The notes: generated by a model from the letters alone, not told the origin. A stretch of 62,859 nt of DNA from an uncultured Alphaproteobacteria bacterium (GCA_913031285.1 CAJWEI010000012.1:1-62859), one strand, 5' to 3'. Positions 38,816-49,337 are shown, numbered from the stretch's first letter. Numbers and translations: made by a program.

Positions 38816-39631
38816 ATGGATATAAACGACCGATTAGCAGATGGCCTTCTATTGCTTGGATGCGGCAAGATGGGGTCTGCTATGCTTGCTGGGTGGCTGG
38901 ATCAGGGTATCGACCCAGAAAATATCTGGATCACAGAGCCTAACCCATCAGAATGGCTGAAGTCCCTCGATATACATTTGAACGAAGATCTGCCAGAAAC
39001 TGTGGCTTTGGCTCTCATTGCTGTTAAACCGCAGATGATGCGGCAGGCTCTCGCACAGCTTACCGATTACGCCGGTGGTTCGACGGTTTTTTTGTCTGTT
39101 GCCGCGGGTATTTCAATTGACACTTACGAAAATTTTTTGGGAAAAAGCGCTTCAATTGTGCGCGCAATGCCCAATACACCTGCAGCGATTGGAAAGGGTA
39201 TCACGGCGATTATTGGCAATGATTCGGTTGATGCTGATGCTTTACGGCTTTGCCAAGATCTACTCGGGGCAATTGGTCAAACAGTTAGGCTACAAGCAGA
39301 ATCTCAAATGGATGCTGTCACTGGGGTTTCAGGATCAGGGCCAGCATATGTATTTTTTATGATAGATGCTCTGGCGGCGGCGGGGCAGTCTCAGGGATTA
39401 CCAGCAGACTTGGCTATGCAACTCGCCAAAGCTACAGTCGCGGGGGCAGGATCACTTGCTGCACAATCCCACGAAACACCCGAACAATTGCGAATCAATG
39501 TAACCAGTCCAAATGGTACGACACAGGCTGGATTGGAAGTCCTGATGCATCCAGAGGGTGGACTAGACGCTTTGATGAACGCAACTGTGGCCAAAGCTGC
39601 GGATCGCTCACGGGAGCTTTCAGGTGGCTGA
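38816..39631 (+). CDS. proC: pyrroline-5-carboxylate reductase
   Basis: 271 residues. NAD(P)-binding GLLLLGCGKMGSAMLAGWL; AIVAMPNTPA-type block reads SIVRAMPNTPAAIGKGITAI; C-terminal SGSGPAYVFFMIDAL and NVTSPNGTTQAGLEVL. It reduces P5C to proline. ATG 38816 follows GGAGG by five bases. Its end overlaps csaA by eight bases. Confidence 0.95.
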   Translation: MDINDRLADGLLLLGCGKMGSAMLAGWLDQGIDPENIWITEPNPSEWLKSLDIHLNEDLPETVALALIAVKPQMMRQALAQLTDYAGGSTVFLSVAAGISIDTYENFLGKSASIVRAMPNTPAAIGKGITAIIGNDSVDADALRLCQDLLGAIGQTVRLQAESQMDAVTGVSGSGPAYVFFMIDALAAAGQSQGLPADLAMQLAKATVAGAGSLAAQSHETPEQLRINVTSPNGTTQAGLEVLMHPEGGLDALMNATVAKAADRSRELSGG

Positions 39632-39962
39632 GATTTCTTTTAATGATTTTCTTAATGTTGATATTCGAGTGGGCGAGATTTTACGAGCCGAACCCTACCC
39701 AGAGGCCCGCAATCCGGCGATCAAACTTTGGATCAGTTTTGGACCTGAAATTGGTGAAAAAAAGAGCTCGGCACAAATTACCAAATACTATAAACCCGAG
39801 ATGTTGATCGGGAAACAAGTTATGGCTGTGGTGAATTTTCCGCCACGCCAGATTGGAAAATTTATTTCTGAAGTTCTTGTACTGGGGCTAGGTGATACTG
39901 ATGGTGGAATTATATTAATTGGTCCGGATGAAAGGGTAGATAATGGGGAGAGAATGCATTGA
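39624..39962 (+). CDS. csaA: CsaA-type tRNA-binding domain protein
   Basis: 112 residues, an OB-fold tRNA-binding domain: NDFLNVDIRVGEILRAEPYP, GEKKSSAQITKYY, LIGKQVMAVVNFPPRQIGKF, and the C-terminal GIILIGPDERVDNGERMH. CsaA is a small tRNA-binding or chaperone-like protein. The start is GTG 39624 inside the proC end, and the stop overlaps the next start (TTGA), so proC, csaA and the dehydrogenase are coupled. Confidence 0.9.
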   Translation: MAEISFNDFLNVDIRVGEILRAEPYPEARNPAIKLWISFGPEIGEKKSSAQITKYYKPEMLIGKQVMAVVNFPPRQIGKFISEVLVLGLGDTDGGIILIGPDERVDNGERMH

Positions 39963-40912
39963 ATAAAATTTTGATTACACGGCCACTTCCTGCCAGCGTT
40001 ATGCAAAAGGCTCAGACTCTTGGGGTTATCAATTCGCGCGCTCAAACAACACCCTTATGTGCAGACGAAATGTTGTCTGCCTTGTGCGACTATGATATTA
40101 TTTTACCTACACTTGGTGATTTATTTTCAGAAGAAATTTTTAGGCAAATCGAAACACCTAGGTGTAAGCTTTTGGCAAACTTTGGAGTCGGCTATAACCA
40201 TATTGATGTAAACGCCGCCAAAAGCCGGAAGATTTTAGTCTCAAACACTCCTGGCGCTGTAACAGATGCCACAGCAGATATTGCATTGACACTGATGTTG
40301 ATGACTGCAAGGCGTGCTGGTGAAGGCGAACGCCTCTTGCGCGCCGGTCATTGGCAGGGGTGGCATCCGACCCAAATGCTGGGGTTACACATGAGCGGCA
40401 AAACAGTTGCTATCATCGGAATGGGACGTATCGGTGAAGCAATTGCACGTCGGTGCCATTTTGGATTTGGCATGCAAGTGCTTTATTCAAGTAGATCAGA
40501 GAAAAAAATGAATTTTCCAGCGACACAATTGCCAACTGTAAATGAGGTTGTTTCAAAAGCGGATTTTGTTGTCGCGGCAGTTCCTGGCGGCGCTGCAACC
40601 AAACATCTTGTCGGTCAAGAACTGTTTGCCTCAATGCCCTCTCACAGTATTTTTGTAAATATTTCTCGAGGAGACGTGGTTGACGAAGCTGCATTGATCA
40701 CAGCCCTGAAAACGGGCGAAATAGGAGGGGCAGGTCTGGACGTCTACGAACTTGAACCTGCAGTTCCTGATGCTTTGGTGCAGTTGGAGAACGTCACCCT
40801 TCTTCCGCATCTTGGGACAGCCTCTCTAGAGGTAAGGACAGGGATGGGGAATATGGCTCTCAAAAACATTGAAGATTTTATTGAGGGCCGCATTCCTACG
40901 AATTTGGTATGA
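39959..40912 (+). CDS. D-2-hydroxyacid dehydrogenase (glyoxylate/hydroxypyruvate reductase-like)
   Basis: 317 residues. NAD(P) motif VAIIGMGRIGEAIARRCHFG; catalytic Arg region NISRGDVVDEAAL; Glu in LDVYELEP; His in LLPHLGTASLEVR, the HxGTAT-type motif. It probably reduces glyoxylate or hydroxypyruvate. The start is TTG 39959 with GGGAG eight bases upstream, overlapping the csaA stop. Its 3' end overlaps convergent tdk by 17 bases. Confidence 0.9.
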   Translation: MNKILITRPLPASVMQKAQTLGVINSRAQTTPLCADEMLSALCDYDIILPTLGDLFSEEIFRQIETPRCKLLANFGVGYNHIDVNAAKSRKILVSNTPGAVTDATADIALTLMLMTARRAGEGERLLRAGHWQGWHPTQMLGLHMSGKTVAIIGMGRIGEAIARRCHFGFGMQVLYSSRSEKKMNFPATQLPTVNEVVSKADFVVAAVPGGAATKHLVGQELFASMPSHSIFVNISRGDVVDEAALITALKTGEIGGAGLDVYELEPAVPDALVQLENVTLLPHLGTASLEVRTGMGNMALKNIEDFIEGRIPTNLV

Positions 40913-41492
40913 ATTGGCCGCTCACCGCTTCGCGCCAATGACGTCGGCACAGTGATACATAGGTTTCGTTTCCCCCGATCTGCACCTGTGCACCGTCTGT
41001 CAGTGTGTTGCCTTTGTCATCTTGTCGGACTACCATCGTCGCTTTTTTGCCGCAATGGCAAATTGTGCGAATTTCGCGCATCTCATCGGAAAGAGCCAAG
41101 AGTGCAGCGGAACCCGGAAAGAGTTGCCCCATAAAGTCAACCCTTAAGCCATAACACATGACTGGGACGTGCAGGTCATCAACAGCACGCGCCAATTGCC
41201 AGACTTGCTCAGTATCCAAAAACTGGGCTTCATCAATGAAGACACATGCGATATGTTCTACGCACAGGCGCTTTTTGATTTTTTCAAAAAGGTTGTCTCC
41301 AGGAGCAAATGTGTCTGCTTTTTTAGAGATCCCTATTCGTGACCCAATTTTTCCATTGCCGGCACGATTATCAAATTGGGCGGTAAGTAGGTAGGTTTGC
41401 ATACCGCGTTCATGATAATTGTGGGATGCTTGCAATAGTACTGCAGATTTGCCAGCATTCATTGTGGAATATTGAAAATAAAGTTTCGCCAT
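40896..41492 (-). CDS. tdk: thymidine kinase
   Basis: 198 residues, type II thymidine kinase. P-loop YFQYSTMNAGKSAVLLQASH, Walker B FIDEAQFL, and a zinc site of CHCG and CRRHW. It phosphorylates thymidine in salvage. It is convergent and overlapping with the hydroxyacid dehydrogenase gene. The 167 bases upstream, before the amino-sugar relics, are AT-rich. Confidence 0.96.
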   Translation of the reverse strand: MAKLYFQYSTMNAGKSAVLLQASHNYHERGMQTYLLTAQFDNRAGNGKIGSRIGISKKADTFAPGDNLFEKIKKRLCVEHIACVFIDEAQFLDTEQVWQLARAVDDLHVPVMCYGLRVDFMGQLFPGSAALLALSDEMREIRTICHCGKKATMVVRQDDKGNTLTDGAQVQIGGNETYVSLCRRHWREAVSGQFIPNS

Positions 41493-41659
41493 ACGTGTCT
41501 ATGGCTCAAAGCATATTAAATATTCAAGATGCCAATTTGTGATTAGTCAAAAAATTTTAAGAAACAAAAGCAAGGTTATTTTGAGAAAGTGAAAAATATG
41601 TTAAATTCGGTTCTGATAATGATGCGTCAAACCACGTCAACCATTAGCTTGGAAATCAT

Positions 41660-42620
41660 ATGGCGTGCGAAATTTCTCAGGCTGCCGCTATTTTTATAGA
41701 GCGAGTGACTACAACTGTAGATTTGGATCAGCATTTAAGTGAGATAAATTCAATTTTAACAGTTGCTGCGGGATCTTCAGGTACAGCTGTCAACATCATA
41801 TCTTACGAACGGAGGCATTTGGGAAAGTTGGTCACCTCGCTTCCCCCAGTTGGTCTTCTTCTTTGGCGAGTGGTGTTGTGCTAAAAGGAGCAATCTGCTT
41901 GGTGACTTCCCAATCATGCGCTAACGTGTTTTTTTGTTGAATTCGGCAATTGGGGTCGCGCTGAAAGAGTCAAGGGTTATCTCTGTTACCAATCAAGCTA
42001 AGTCGTACGTGCAAAATGCAGCGTATTGCAACGTACCAATAGATGTAGGCGAAGAGATTACAGTTCCAGCGACTAAAACAGTTAGTGGGTCGGTTGCTGC
42101 CGGAATGGCAATTCTGGCAGCATTCTGCCTTAAATATAAAGATGAGCGTCGCCACGCGGACGTTGCTTTTTTGAATTTAGAAGTCTCTTTCTATTGCGAG
42201 AACAATGCTCTAATTCATGCCTTGCGGGAGACCCAGAAAGTCTATGCGGATGGCTGCGATACGGGTTTGGGTGCGGCTCATGAAATTGCTCTTTAATTTA
42301 AAGAATGCTGCGCTTTGCACGCTGAAGCTTATTTTGCATCTGAAGTATCGTGAATGGTCCTGTACAGCTTGTAGTTAAGCCTTTGACCGTTTTGATTTTG
42401 GATACAGAGTTCCCGCTAATCAAAACTAGTCTCGATATTGCAGAAGCACGATTACTAGCTGCAGGTGCCACGGCTAATTGAATGGAAAAAAGATGCCCTG
42501 GGTTGTGAATTTTACACGCTCCATTAATAGATCTCAAACTATTGGAATATGGGATGCATCGGCTCCACACGCCCCGAGCGCAGTTCTCTGAGAAACCTTG
42601 TTAAGAGGATTGAAGGGCAA
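41660..42620 (+). pseudogene. decayed SIS-domain sugar-phosphate deaminase (GlmS-C/AgaS-like)
   Basis: Fragments in successive frames rebuild a SIS-domain protein of the type paired with nagA. Frame 2 from 41660: ISQAAAIFIERV and AAGSSGTAVN (ancestral ARGSSDHA). Frame 1 near 41856-41930: ASGVVLKGAICLVTSQS. Frame 3 from 41934: SRVISVTNQ and ITVPATKTVSGSVAAGMAIL, then GLGAAHEIAL, a stop, and KECCALHAEAYFASEV. Frame 2 from 42356: GPVQLVVKPLTVLILDTE. Frame 3 again ends RNLVKRIEG. At least four frame changes plus stops make it non-functional. Confidence 0.82.
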
Positions 42621-43598
42621 AGTCTAAGTACGCCGCTGTTAGATCAATTTTTTGCTCATGATGTGCTGAAACTAGCCAAAGAGATGGGTGACTTTAGCGC
42701 ACGGAGTTTAGGTGATGCCACTGTGGAAGTTTCGCTTGAGTCATATTTCTTTGCATTTGGGGAGTCTAAATTATCAATTATGCCAACGATTATCACGGAT
42801 GCATCTGAAAGCTTGGCCAACGCTGTTGATGCGAAGATTGAGGTCATAGACACGCCTTGCCTTCTTGGTTTTCTTATTGACGGGCCGCATATTGCAGTCG
42901 AGAGAAGAGGGATCATGCGAAAAATTTATATGCGCCTTTGCGAAAATACCTTTTAACTTTCTGATAAAATTCAATCTTTTGATATTCCCGTCATCATAAC
43001 GCTTGCTCTTGAGGTAGTTGATGGGTCAGTAGTTTCGCGATTAGTGGCAAAAAGAGTGATTATCTCCCTTGGTTGTAGCGATGCAGATTTTCATCAAACA
43101 CAAGCGGTGCTAAAACAGGGTGCGCGTGTCTTTACCCATATGTTTAATGCTATGTCCCCAATGATGAACCGGGCGCCAGAAATTTTGGCCGTGGCGATAA
43201 ATTCTGACACTATACAGGGATCATTGGCGATACGGGCGCGGTCCATTCCAGACTGGATCTTTATAGTTTCGGACTCGATGCCATCAGTCGATGGTCCTGA
43301 TCAATTAGATCTATATGGACGAATGGTGGTTTTGCAAAATGGTCGGCTGGTTAATTTAGAAGGCATTCTAGCAGATGTGCATATTAAGATATCTCAAGCA
43401 GTCACTCCTTTCATTAATCAATAAGGTCTCGTGCCTGTGGAGGCTTTGAAAATGGCAATATCTGTGCCTGCTGATCTGATGAAAATTTTCCATGCTGGGC
43501 AAATTCACGATTGAAATCTGAGTGACCTTATCACAATGGATACCGAATTTTCGTATTTGGATAATCTGGGTGATTATTTAAAAGCCCACGTCTTTTAA
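42620..43598 (+). pseudogene. nagA: decayed nagA (N-acetylglucosamine-6-phosphate deacetylase)
   Basis: One frame reads through to TAA 43596 but is broken by stops at 42954, 43422 and 43512. Recognisable blocks: SIMPTIITDASESLANAVDA, GFLIDGPHIAVERRG (ancestral LEGPHL...KGAH), VIISLGCSDADF (ancestral GHTDA, His lost), THMFNAMSPMMNRAPE, WIFIVSDSMPSV (ancestral VTDAM), and ALKMAISVPADLMKI. The N-terminal metal-site region is missing or too altered. With the adjacent SIS relic it was an amino-sugar catabolic pair. Exact left boundary is approximate. Confidence 0.82.
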
Positions 43599-43622
43599 AA
43601 TGACAGAAGGCCCAAAAACCCT

Positions 43623-45251
43623 TCAGTGGCCTGAGTCTAAAATCCCTGTTCGAATATTGTAATTCACGACGAGCGCATAGTCTGGATCATCGTCACTATC
43701 GACCATCAAATGCCCCGCTTTTTGCAAAAGTTTGTGGCAGTCACGGCTTAAATGGCGCAACTGGATGCGTTTACCAGCTGCCTCATATTTTGCGGCAATT
43801 GCTTCGATTGCCTGCAATGCTGATTGATCTACGACGCGGCTATCGGCAAAGTCAACGATCACAATTTCTGGATCTTCCTGGGGTGTAAACAGTTCACTAA
43901 ACCCTGCGGACGAGCCAAAAAATAATGGCCCTTGGATAATGTAGAATTTAGTTTGCCCGTCGGGTTGGTCGATGTGAGCGTGAATTCGTGTGGCATTATT
44001 CCAAGCGTACGCCAGTGCCGAGACGATCACGCCAACGACAACAGCTACTGCGAGGTCAGACATTACAGTTACGATTGTGACCAAGAGAGTGACAAATGCG
44101 TCTGTTATGGGCACTCGGCGCAAAATGGTGAGTGAGTTCCATGCAAATGTGCCAATGACCACCATAAACATTACGCCCACCAAAGCTGCGAGAGGGATGA
44201 GCTCAATGACGGATGAACCGATTAAAATAAATAACAGCAAGAAAATCGCTGCCGCGATCCCGGCTATGCGTGTCCGTCCCCCAGATTTCACATTTATGAT
44301 GGATTGCCCAATCATAGCGCACCCGCCCATTCCACCAAAGAAACCAGTAACCGTATTTGCTATACCTTGGGCGATACATTCCTGGCTAGCGCCGCCTCGT
44401 TTACCTGTCATCTCACCAACAAGGTTTAGTGTGAGTAGGCTTTCAATCAGTCCAATTGCGGCAAGTATAATAGAATAGGGAAGAATAATCTCAAACGTCT
44501 CCCAGTTAATTGGGACTAGTGGGATATGTAACAATGGCAATCCCCCTTGGATTGAGGCCATATCACCAACCCGCGGCACGTCGAGGCCAAAACCGATGAC
44601 GATAGCCGCTACGATCCCAATACCAGCAAGCGGAGCGGGTATCACTCTGGTCAGACGCGGCATTGTATAAATGATCGCCATGGTCAAAGCGACGAGGCCC
44701 AGCATCATATAAAGTGGCGCACCGCTCAACCATATTCCTCCTGTAGTTCCATGGCCTGTGATCTCGATTGTTCCAGGTACTTTGAACTGAGTCAGTTGAG
44801 CCAAGAAAATAACGATTGCAAGCCCGTTTACAAATCCTAGCATCACAGGATGAGGTACTAGCCTGATGAAACGTCCCAAATGCATGATACCTGCAAGAAT
44901 TTGTAAGATGCCCATTAAAACAACAGTCGCAAAAAGATATTCAACACCGTGTTCGGCAACTAAGGCAACCATCACGACAGCCAAAGCACCAGTTGCCCCA
45001 GAAATCATACCGGGCCTGCCGCCGATTAATGCTGTTACCAATCCAACGAGAAAAGCAGCATACAGCCCAACGAGCGGGTGTACTCCCGCGACAAATGCAA
45101 AAGCAACGGCTTCAGGCACAAGTGCTAGGGCAACGGTAAGCCCAGACAATATTTCTGTCCGCAGTCTTGCTGCTGTGAACCCTTCGTCGTTCATTAGGCT
45201 GAGTTCTGGCATTGTCATCTTGGCAAATGAGCCGAACAGGGCGCGTTTCAT
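43623..45251 (-). CDS. SulP family anion transporter with STAS domain
   Basis: 542 residues, about 12 transmembrane helices, then a cytoplasmic STAS domain from about residue 430 (FSELFTPQEDPEIVIVDFAD). SulP features: TEILSGLTVALALVPEAVAF near residue 32, LIGGRPGMISGATGALAVVM, and GGMGGCAMIGQSIIN. Members carry sulfate or bicarbonate; in marine bacteria both roles occur and sequence does not separate them here. ATG 45251 has GGAAC upstream. It ends next to the nagA relic and stands alone. Confidence 0.9.
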   Translation of the reverse strand: MKRALFGSFAKMTMPELSLMNDEGFTAARLRTEILSGLTVALALVPEAVAFAFVAGVHPLVGLYAAFLVGLVTALIGGRPGMISGATGALAVVMVALVAEHGVEYLFATVVLMGILQILAGIMHLGRFIRLVPHPVMLGFVNGLAIVIFLAQLTQFKVPGTIEITGHGTTGGIWLSGAPLYMMLGLVALTMAIIYTMPRLTRVIPAPLAGIGIVAAIVIGFGLDVPRVGDMASIQGGLPLLHIPLVPINWETFEIILPYSIILAAIGLIESLLTLNLVGEMTGKRGGASQECIAQGIANTVTGFFGGMGGCAMIGQSIINVKSGGRTRIAGIAAAIFLLLFILIGSSVIELIPLAALVGVMFMVVIGTFAWNSLTILRRVPITDAFVTLLVTIVTVMSDLAVAVVVGVIVSALAYAWNNATRIHAHIDQPDGQTKFYIIQGPLFFGSSAGFSELFTPQEDPEIVIVDFADSRVVDQSALQAIEAIAAKYEAAGKRIQLRHLSRDCHKLLQKAGHLMVDSDDDPDYALVVNYNIRTGILDSGH

Positions 45252-46386
45252 AAATAGTTCCAGCTATAAGTGCACGATATATTTTATCTTTATTGATCAA
45301 AACCTAATTTGGAAACCCCAATAGATAACTGAAAGCCGCTTATTATCGCCGTATAATTTTCAAAGCTCATAAAGCTTCGTTCATTTGTAATGATTTCGTA
45401 CTAAGCATAGCTAAAATAGTTATTGACTGGCAGAGTAAGACCGTTGCAACAGCCTGATACGCATTTTTTTGTTTAACTATAATCAATCACCAGATAAGCA
45501 CTCATCCGAAACTATACTTAAGGTCCATGTTTTAGGGGGATTTAACTTTACTCAGAGATTTGTTATTTTACAGTTAATGCTCTTCTTTTCACCCTTAGTA
45601 TTCACAACGGTGGAATATATTTTGTTGGTACTGAGAGGATTTTCAGTACCATTATATGGAATTTTCTCTTTGGGTTTTACCAACCGCTAAACAGCTCAAA
45701 TTAACGCATTAATCTTACGGTTAGTGACCTCCTCCTTTTCACTATTGTCCAAATTTTATCACCCCGAAAAGTATCACCGCTTTATTGGTTAGGCCTCGTT
45801 TGGCTGTTAAATTAAGGCATCAAATTTTTAAGGCAGAAAGAGGATCATAGATGTAAATTGAGCATATTAAAATCTCTGCAAAGCTATATGCGCTAATATT
45901 AAGTGTCTGGCAAAACTTGACGCAGATCCGCTGGTTTTACATCTTTAGTTCAGGAAAACTAATATCTTCCCCGCTTCACTATTAAATATTGGCCAGGTGA
46001 TAAATACACAAAGACTGAATGCTTGACATGCAAATTGGTGTTCATAATGAGACTAATACTGCCAAGATTTTTATTTCAGTAGATTGTACTGGCATAATCG
46101 TTGTTTATATATTTAGTTAAAATAGTTGCCAATGGAGTAGATCTAGCCAAGAGGAAATACCGTTAATTTAACTGAAACGCATATTCAATTGCATGCTTTA
46201 GTAGGAGAAAGGTTTCTTTGGACGTTTTTTGCATTCTTGGTAAAAGCGTATTTATGAAATTCGATATTCGACGGTTGGCATGAATTGATAAGTTTCGCCG
46301 CGTGAAGTAATAGGCATTTCATTTAGCTTGTCGCTTTCTTCTGGCCTATGTTAGCAAAACTTGATTTCAGCTTTAAAGGCAAACAG
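45252..46386. other. 1.1-kb stretch with no recognisable gene
   Basis: Very AT-rich and broken in all frames. A 73-codon plus frame (45469-45690) has a hydrophobic middle but no ribosome site and no family match. A short minus frame near 46254-46340 gives the protein-like RGETYQFMPTVEYRIS. This is the longest gap in the window and may contain one or more advanced relics. I see no tRNA, riboswitch or terminator that I can support. Confidence 0.4.
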
Positions 46387-46917
46387 ATGAAGACCATCAA
46401 AGATTATATCCGCACGATTGTTGATTTTCCCCATGAGGGTATATTGTTTCGTGATGTCACGACCCTGTTTTCGGATCCGCGTGGATTTCGCATGGCTGTA
46501 GATCAAATGTTACATCCGTATGCTGGCGAGCAGATTGATAGAGTTGTGGGGTTGGAGGCGCGCGGATTTATACTTGGCGGTGCAATCGCCCATCAGCTTG
46601 GCACTGGTTTTGTGCCGATCCGAAAGAAAGGCAAGCTTCCGAGCGCAACAATAAGTCAACAATATAAGCTAGAATATGGAGAAGCAATTTTGGAACTTCA
46701 TGATGATGCGATTGAGGCGGGTGAGCGGGTGTTACTGGTTGATGATCTATTAGCGACGGGCGGCACTGCAGAGGCCGGGATTAAACTTTTAGAAAAACTT
46801 GGCGGTCGAATTGTTGGATGTGCTTTCATAATAGACTTACCAGATTTAGGTGGGCGCAAAAAGCTGGAGACAATGGACATGTCTGTACATACATTGTGCG
46901 AATTTGAGGGATTATAA
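46387..46917 (+). CDS. apt: adenine phosphoribosyltransferase
   Basis: 176 residues. N-terminal [20 protein letters not shown] (substrate loop), [18 protein letters not shown], and the PRPP motif [17 protein letters not shown]. It salvages adenine to AMP. ATG 46387 has AAAGG seven bases upstream; 13 open codons before it are not family-like. It stands alone after the long gap, 150 bases before the aldehyde dehydrogenase. Confidence 0.96.
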   Translation: MKTIKDYIRTIVDFPHEGILFRDVTTLFSDPRGFRMAVDQMLHPYAGEQIDRVVGLEARGFILGGAIAHQLGTGFVPIRKKGKLPSATISQQYKLEYGEAILELHDDAIEAGERVLLVDDLLATGGTAEAGIKLLEKLGGRIVGCAFIIDLPDLGGRKKLETMDMSVHTLCEFEGL

Positions 46918-47071
46918 CAGTAATTGACCCATCTGGTCTGAGAGGATGGTTAGGTCAATGCAGGTTTTGCATAGTTTAAACTGTCTATCTGTCTTTATTT
47001 GGATTGACTCATTCTACGCCTCCGGTCATCTACAAAAAATATTTGCAGCTATTGGATTGAAGGGACTTTTC

Positions 47072-48523
47072 ATGGAATACTCAAACCTCAATTTTATTGC
47101 CGGCGAATGGAGTGCTGGTACCAGTGAGATTGAAAATCGTAACCCCTCAGACCTGAGCGACTTGATTGGTATGTTTGCCCAAGCAAGCTCTGATCAACTT
47201 GACGCAACCCTTCACCAAGCGCGTATTGCACAAACCGAATGGGCTGCCTATGGGATCGAGCGTAAATACAACGTGTTAATGGCGATCGGCACTGAGATGA
47301 TGGCGCGTGCTGAGGAATTAGGTACTCTGTTGTCGCGTGAAGAGGGTAAGCCACTTGCGGAAGGCAAAGGCGAGGTTTACCGAGCAGGTCAGTTCTTTAC
47401 TTATTATGCTGCAGAAACTCTGCGCCAGATGGGAGAAAAAGCGGATTCTGTGCGTGAAGGAATCGAAATTGATGTACGGCGTGAAGCTGTAGGTGTGGTT
47501 GCTATTATTTCCCCATGGAATTTTCCAACAGCGACTGCGTCTTGGAAAATTGCACCAGCACTCGCTTATGGCAATGCAGTTGTATGGAAGCCTGCAAATG
47601 TCACGCCGGCCTCTGCTGTAGCTTTGGTTGAGATTATTGCGCGACAGGATATTCCCAAGGGACTTATATCGCTTACGATGGGCGCTGGGCAAAGTATTGG
47701 ACAAAAACTTGTTGAAAGCCCGAAGGTTGATGCGATCAGCTTTACTGGGTCGGTTGAGGTCGGCAAAGGAATTGCCTCTGCGGCGGTTCAAAACCTGACG
47801 CGTGTTCAGATGGAAATGGGATCAAAGAATGCATTGGCCGTTATGGATGACGCGGATATTAGTCTTGCGGTTTCCCTCGCATTGGGTGGTGCGTTTGGGG
47901 GTTCTGGGCAAAAATGTACAGCGTCCTCGCGCCTTATCGTGCACCAGGAAGTACATGACGAGTTTGTTGACAAGCTTGTCACTGGTGCCAAGACTATGAA
48001 AGTGGGTCATGCTTTGGGAGCAGGTACGCAAATTGGTCCAGTGGTTTCAGAACAGCAATTGTCCGAAAATATGGCTTATGTTGATCTTGCTGCGAAAGAG
48101 GGAGCAGAGCTTTTATGCGGTGGAGTGCGCCTCGAAATGGCGACGGACGGTTATTATATGTCACCAGGTGTTTTTGTCGCAACAAACAATGATATGCGTA
48201 TTAACCGCGAAGAGATGTTTGCGCCTTTGGCATGTGTTATTCCAGTCTCGGGTTATGAGGAAGCTTTGCATGTGGTAAACGATACAAACTTCGGTCTGAC
48301 ATCTGGTATTGTGACAACTAACCTTGCTCGCGCAACGCATTTCCGCAGAAATGCTAAAACGGGTTGTGTTATGGTTAACTTGCCCACTGCCGGTACCGAT
48401 TACCACGTACCATTTGGAGGACGTGGAGATAGTTCTTACGGACCGCGCGAACAAGGAACTTATGCGGCTGAGTTCTACACTGTAGTGAAAACCTCTTATA
48501 TCTCATCTGGTCAGCCATCTTAG
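47072..48523 (+). CDS. NAD(P)-dependent aldehyde dehydrogenase
   Basis: 483 residues of the ALDH superfamily. Catalytic Cys in GGSGQKCTASSRLIV, general-base Glu in VQMEMGSKNALAVMDDAD, NAD-binding ISPWNFPTATASWKIAPALA and AISFTGSVEVGKGIA. It resembles 2-oxoglutarate semialdehyde (2,5-dioxovalerate) dehydrogenases, but substrate cannot be fixed from sequence. ATG 47072 follows AAGGGA; the 42 open codons upstream are excluded. No obvious pathway partner adjoins it. Confidence 0.88.
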   Translation: MEYSNLNFIAGEWSAGTSEIENRNPSDLSDLIGMFAQASSDQLDATLHQARIAQTEWAAYGIERKYNVLMAIGTEMMARAEELGTLLSREEGKPLAEGKGEVYRAGQFFTYYAAETLRQMGEKADSVREGIEIDVRREAVGVVAIISPWNFPTATASWKIAPALAYGNAVVWKPANVTPASAVALVEIIARQDIPKGLISLTMGAGQSIGQKLVESPKVDAISFTGSVEVGKGIASAAVQNLTRVQMEMGSKNALAVMDDADISLAVSLALGGAFGGSGQKCTASSRLIVHQEVHDEFVDKLVTGAKTMKVGHALGAGTQIGPVVSEQQLSENMAYVDLAAKEGAELLCGGVRLEMATDGYYMSPGVFVATNNDMRINREEMFAPLACVIPVSGYEEALHVVNDTNFGLTSGIVTTNLARATHFRRNAKTGCVMVNLPTAGTDYHVPFGGRGDSSYGPREQGTYAAEFYTVVKTSYISSGQPS

Positions 48524-48551
48524 GTTAACTACGCTAAAGCTGTAGGAGCGA

Positions 48552-49337
48552 TCAATTAGTGTGTACTGGCTTTTGGGCTAGCACGCACATTACGCTAATT
48601 GAAAAATAATATTCCCCATTTGAGGCTTTTTCGGCAAGGTCAATTGACCATGCGTCTAAGGCGGTTGACGACACATCTGAGGAGTTTTGGGCATTGTCAG
48701 AAACCCAACTACAAAAAAGATAGCCATAGCCATCCGGATCAAAGCTATTTTCTTGAATCAAGATAGTCTCCTGATGCAACGGCGTCTTGAACTGTGAGGT
48801 TCGGATAACTTGTGCGAGTTTGCGTCCTATTTGACCATCTGATGTATCCTGCCAAGACTTAGTGGAATCGCAGAAAATATGGATTAGATTTCGGTTTAAA
48901 GATTTGAACTTGCTATTAAACGTGGCTGTATCAAAATCATGGTGTGATAGTAAAAGCTTCCCCCCTGGTTTGAGGATGCGATAACATTCGAGTAGCAAAG
49001 CTGGTTTATCGATAATTGACTCGATCACATTATGACACAAAATGCGATCAAAGTGATCTGTTGAAAAAGGTAAAGGTATATTACCAAGATCAACTTGTGC
49101 AGTCTGTAGGGTTTTGGTTTCTAGGTGTTCGCTAAAATGTGCCTGGATAAAGTTGAGACTGTCTTGATCCCGGTCTATGGCAGTGACAGAACCCTTATCT
49201 GTGACTGCATCAATCAGCTGAAATAGAGCTGCCCCACGACCACAGCCCAAATCTAAGACGTGCATCTGTGGCTTTATGTCAAGCTGCTGTACCAGCTGAG
49301 CCTTTAGACGTCGATCGTGTTGGGGGAATATGTCCAA
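48552..49337 (-). CDS. class I SAM-dependent methyltransferase
   Basis: 261 residues. The SAM-binding motif is HVLDLGCGRGAALFQLIDAV (about residues 26-45), with acidic VTAIDRDQDS and FDRILCHNVIESI; a second part follows RILKPGGKLLLSHHDFDTAT. The substrate is unknown. It stands between the convergent aldehyde dehydrogenase gene and the argF/argD operon. The 280 bases between it and argF contain nothing I can name. Confidence 0.8.
   Translation of the reverse strand: MDIFPQHDRRLKAQLVQQLDIKPQMHVLDLGCGRGAALFQLIDAVTDKGSVTAIDRDQDSLNFIQAHFSEHLETKTLQTAQVDLGNIPLPFSTDHFDRILCHNVIESIIDKPALLLECYRILKPGGKLLLSHHDFDTATFNSKFKSLNRNLIHIFCDSTKSWQDTSDGQIGRKLAQVIRTSQFKTPLHQETILIQENSFDPDGYGYLFCSWVSDNAQNSSDVSSTALDAWSIDLAEKASNGEYYFSISVMCVLAQKPVHTN

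Noticed and set aside
43606-43624. GAAGG/CCTTC hairpin between the nagA relic and the SulP gene as a terminator
   Set aside because: Five base pairs and no clear T tract on either strand.
31347-45251. Sulfate uptake and activation module formed by SulP and sat-cysC
   Set aside because: The genes are about 10 kb apart with unrelated genes between, and SulP substrate could equally be bicarbonate.
45469-45690. 73-codon plus frame with hydrophobic middle
   Set aside because: No ribosome site, no family match and AT-rich composition typical of chance frames here.
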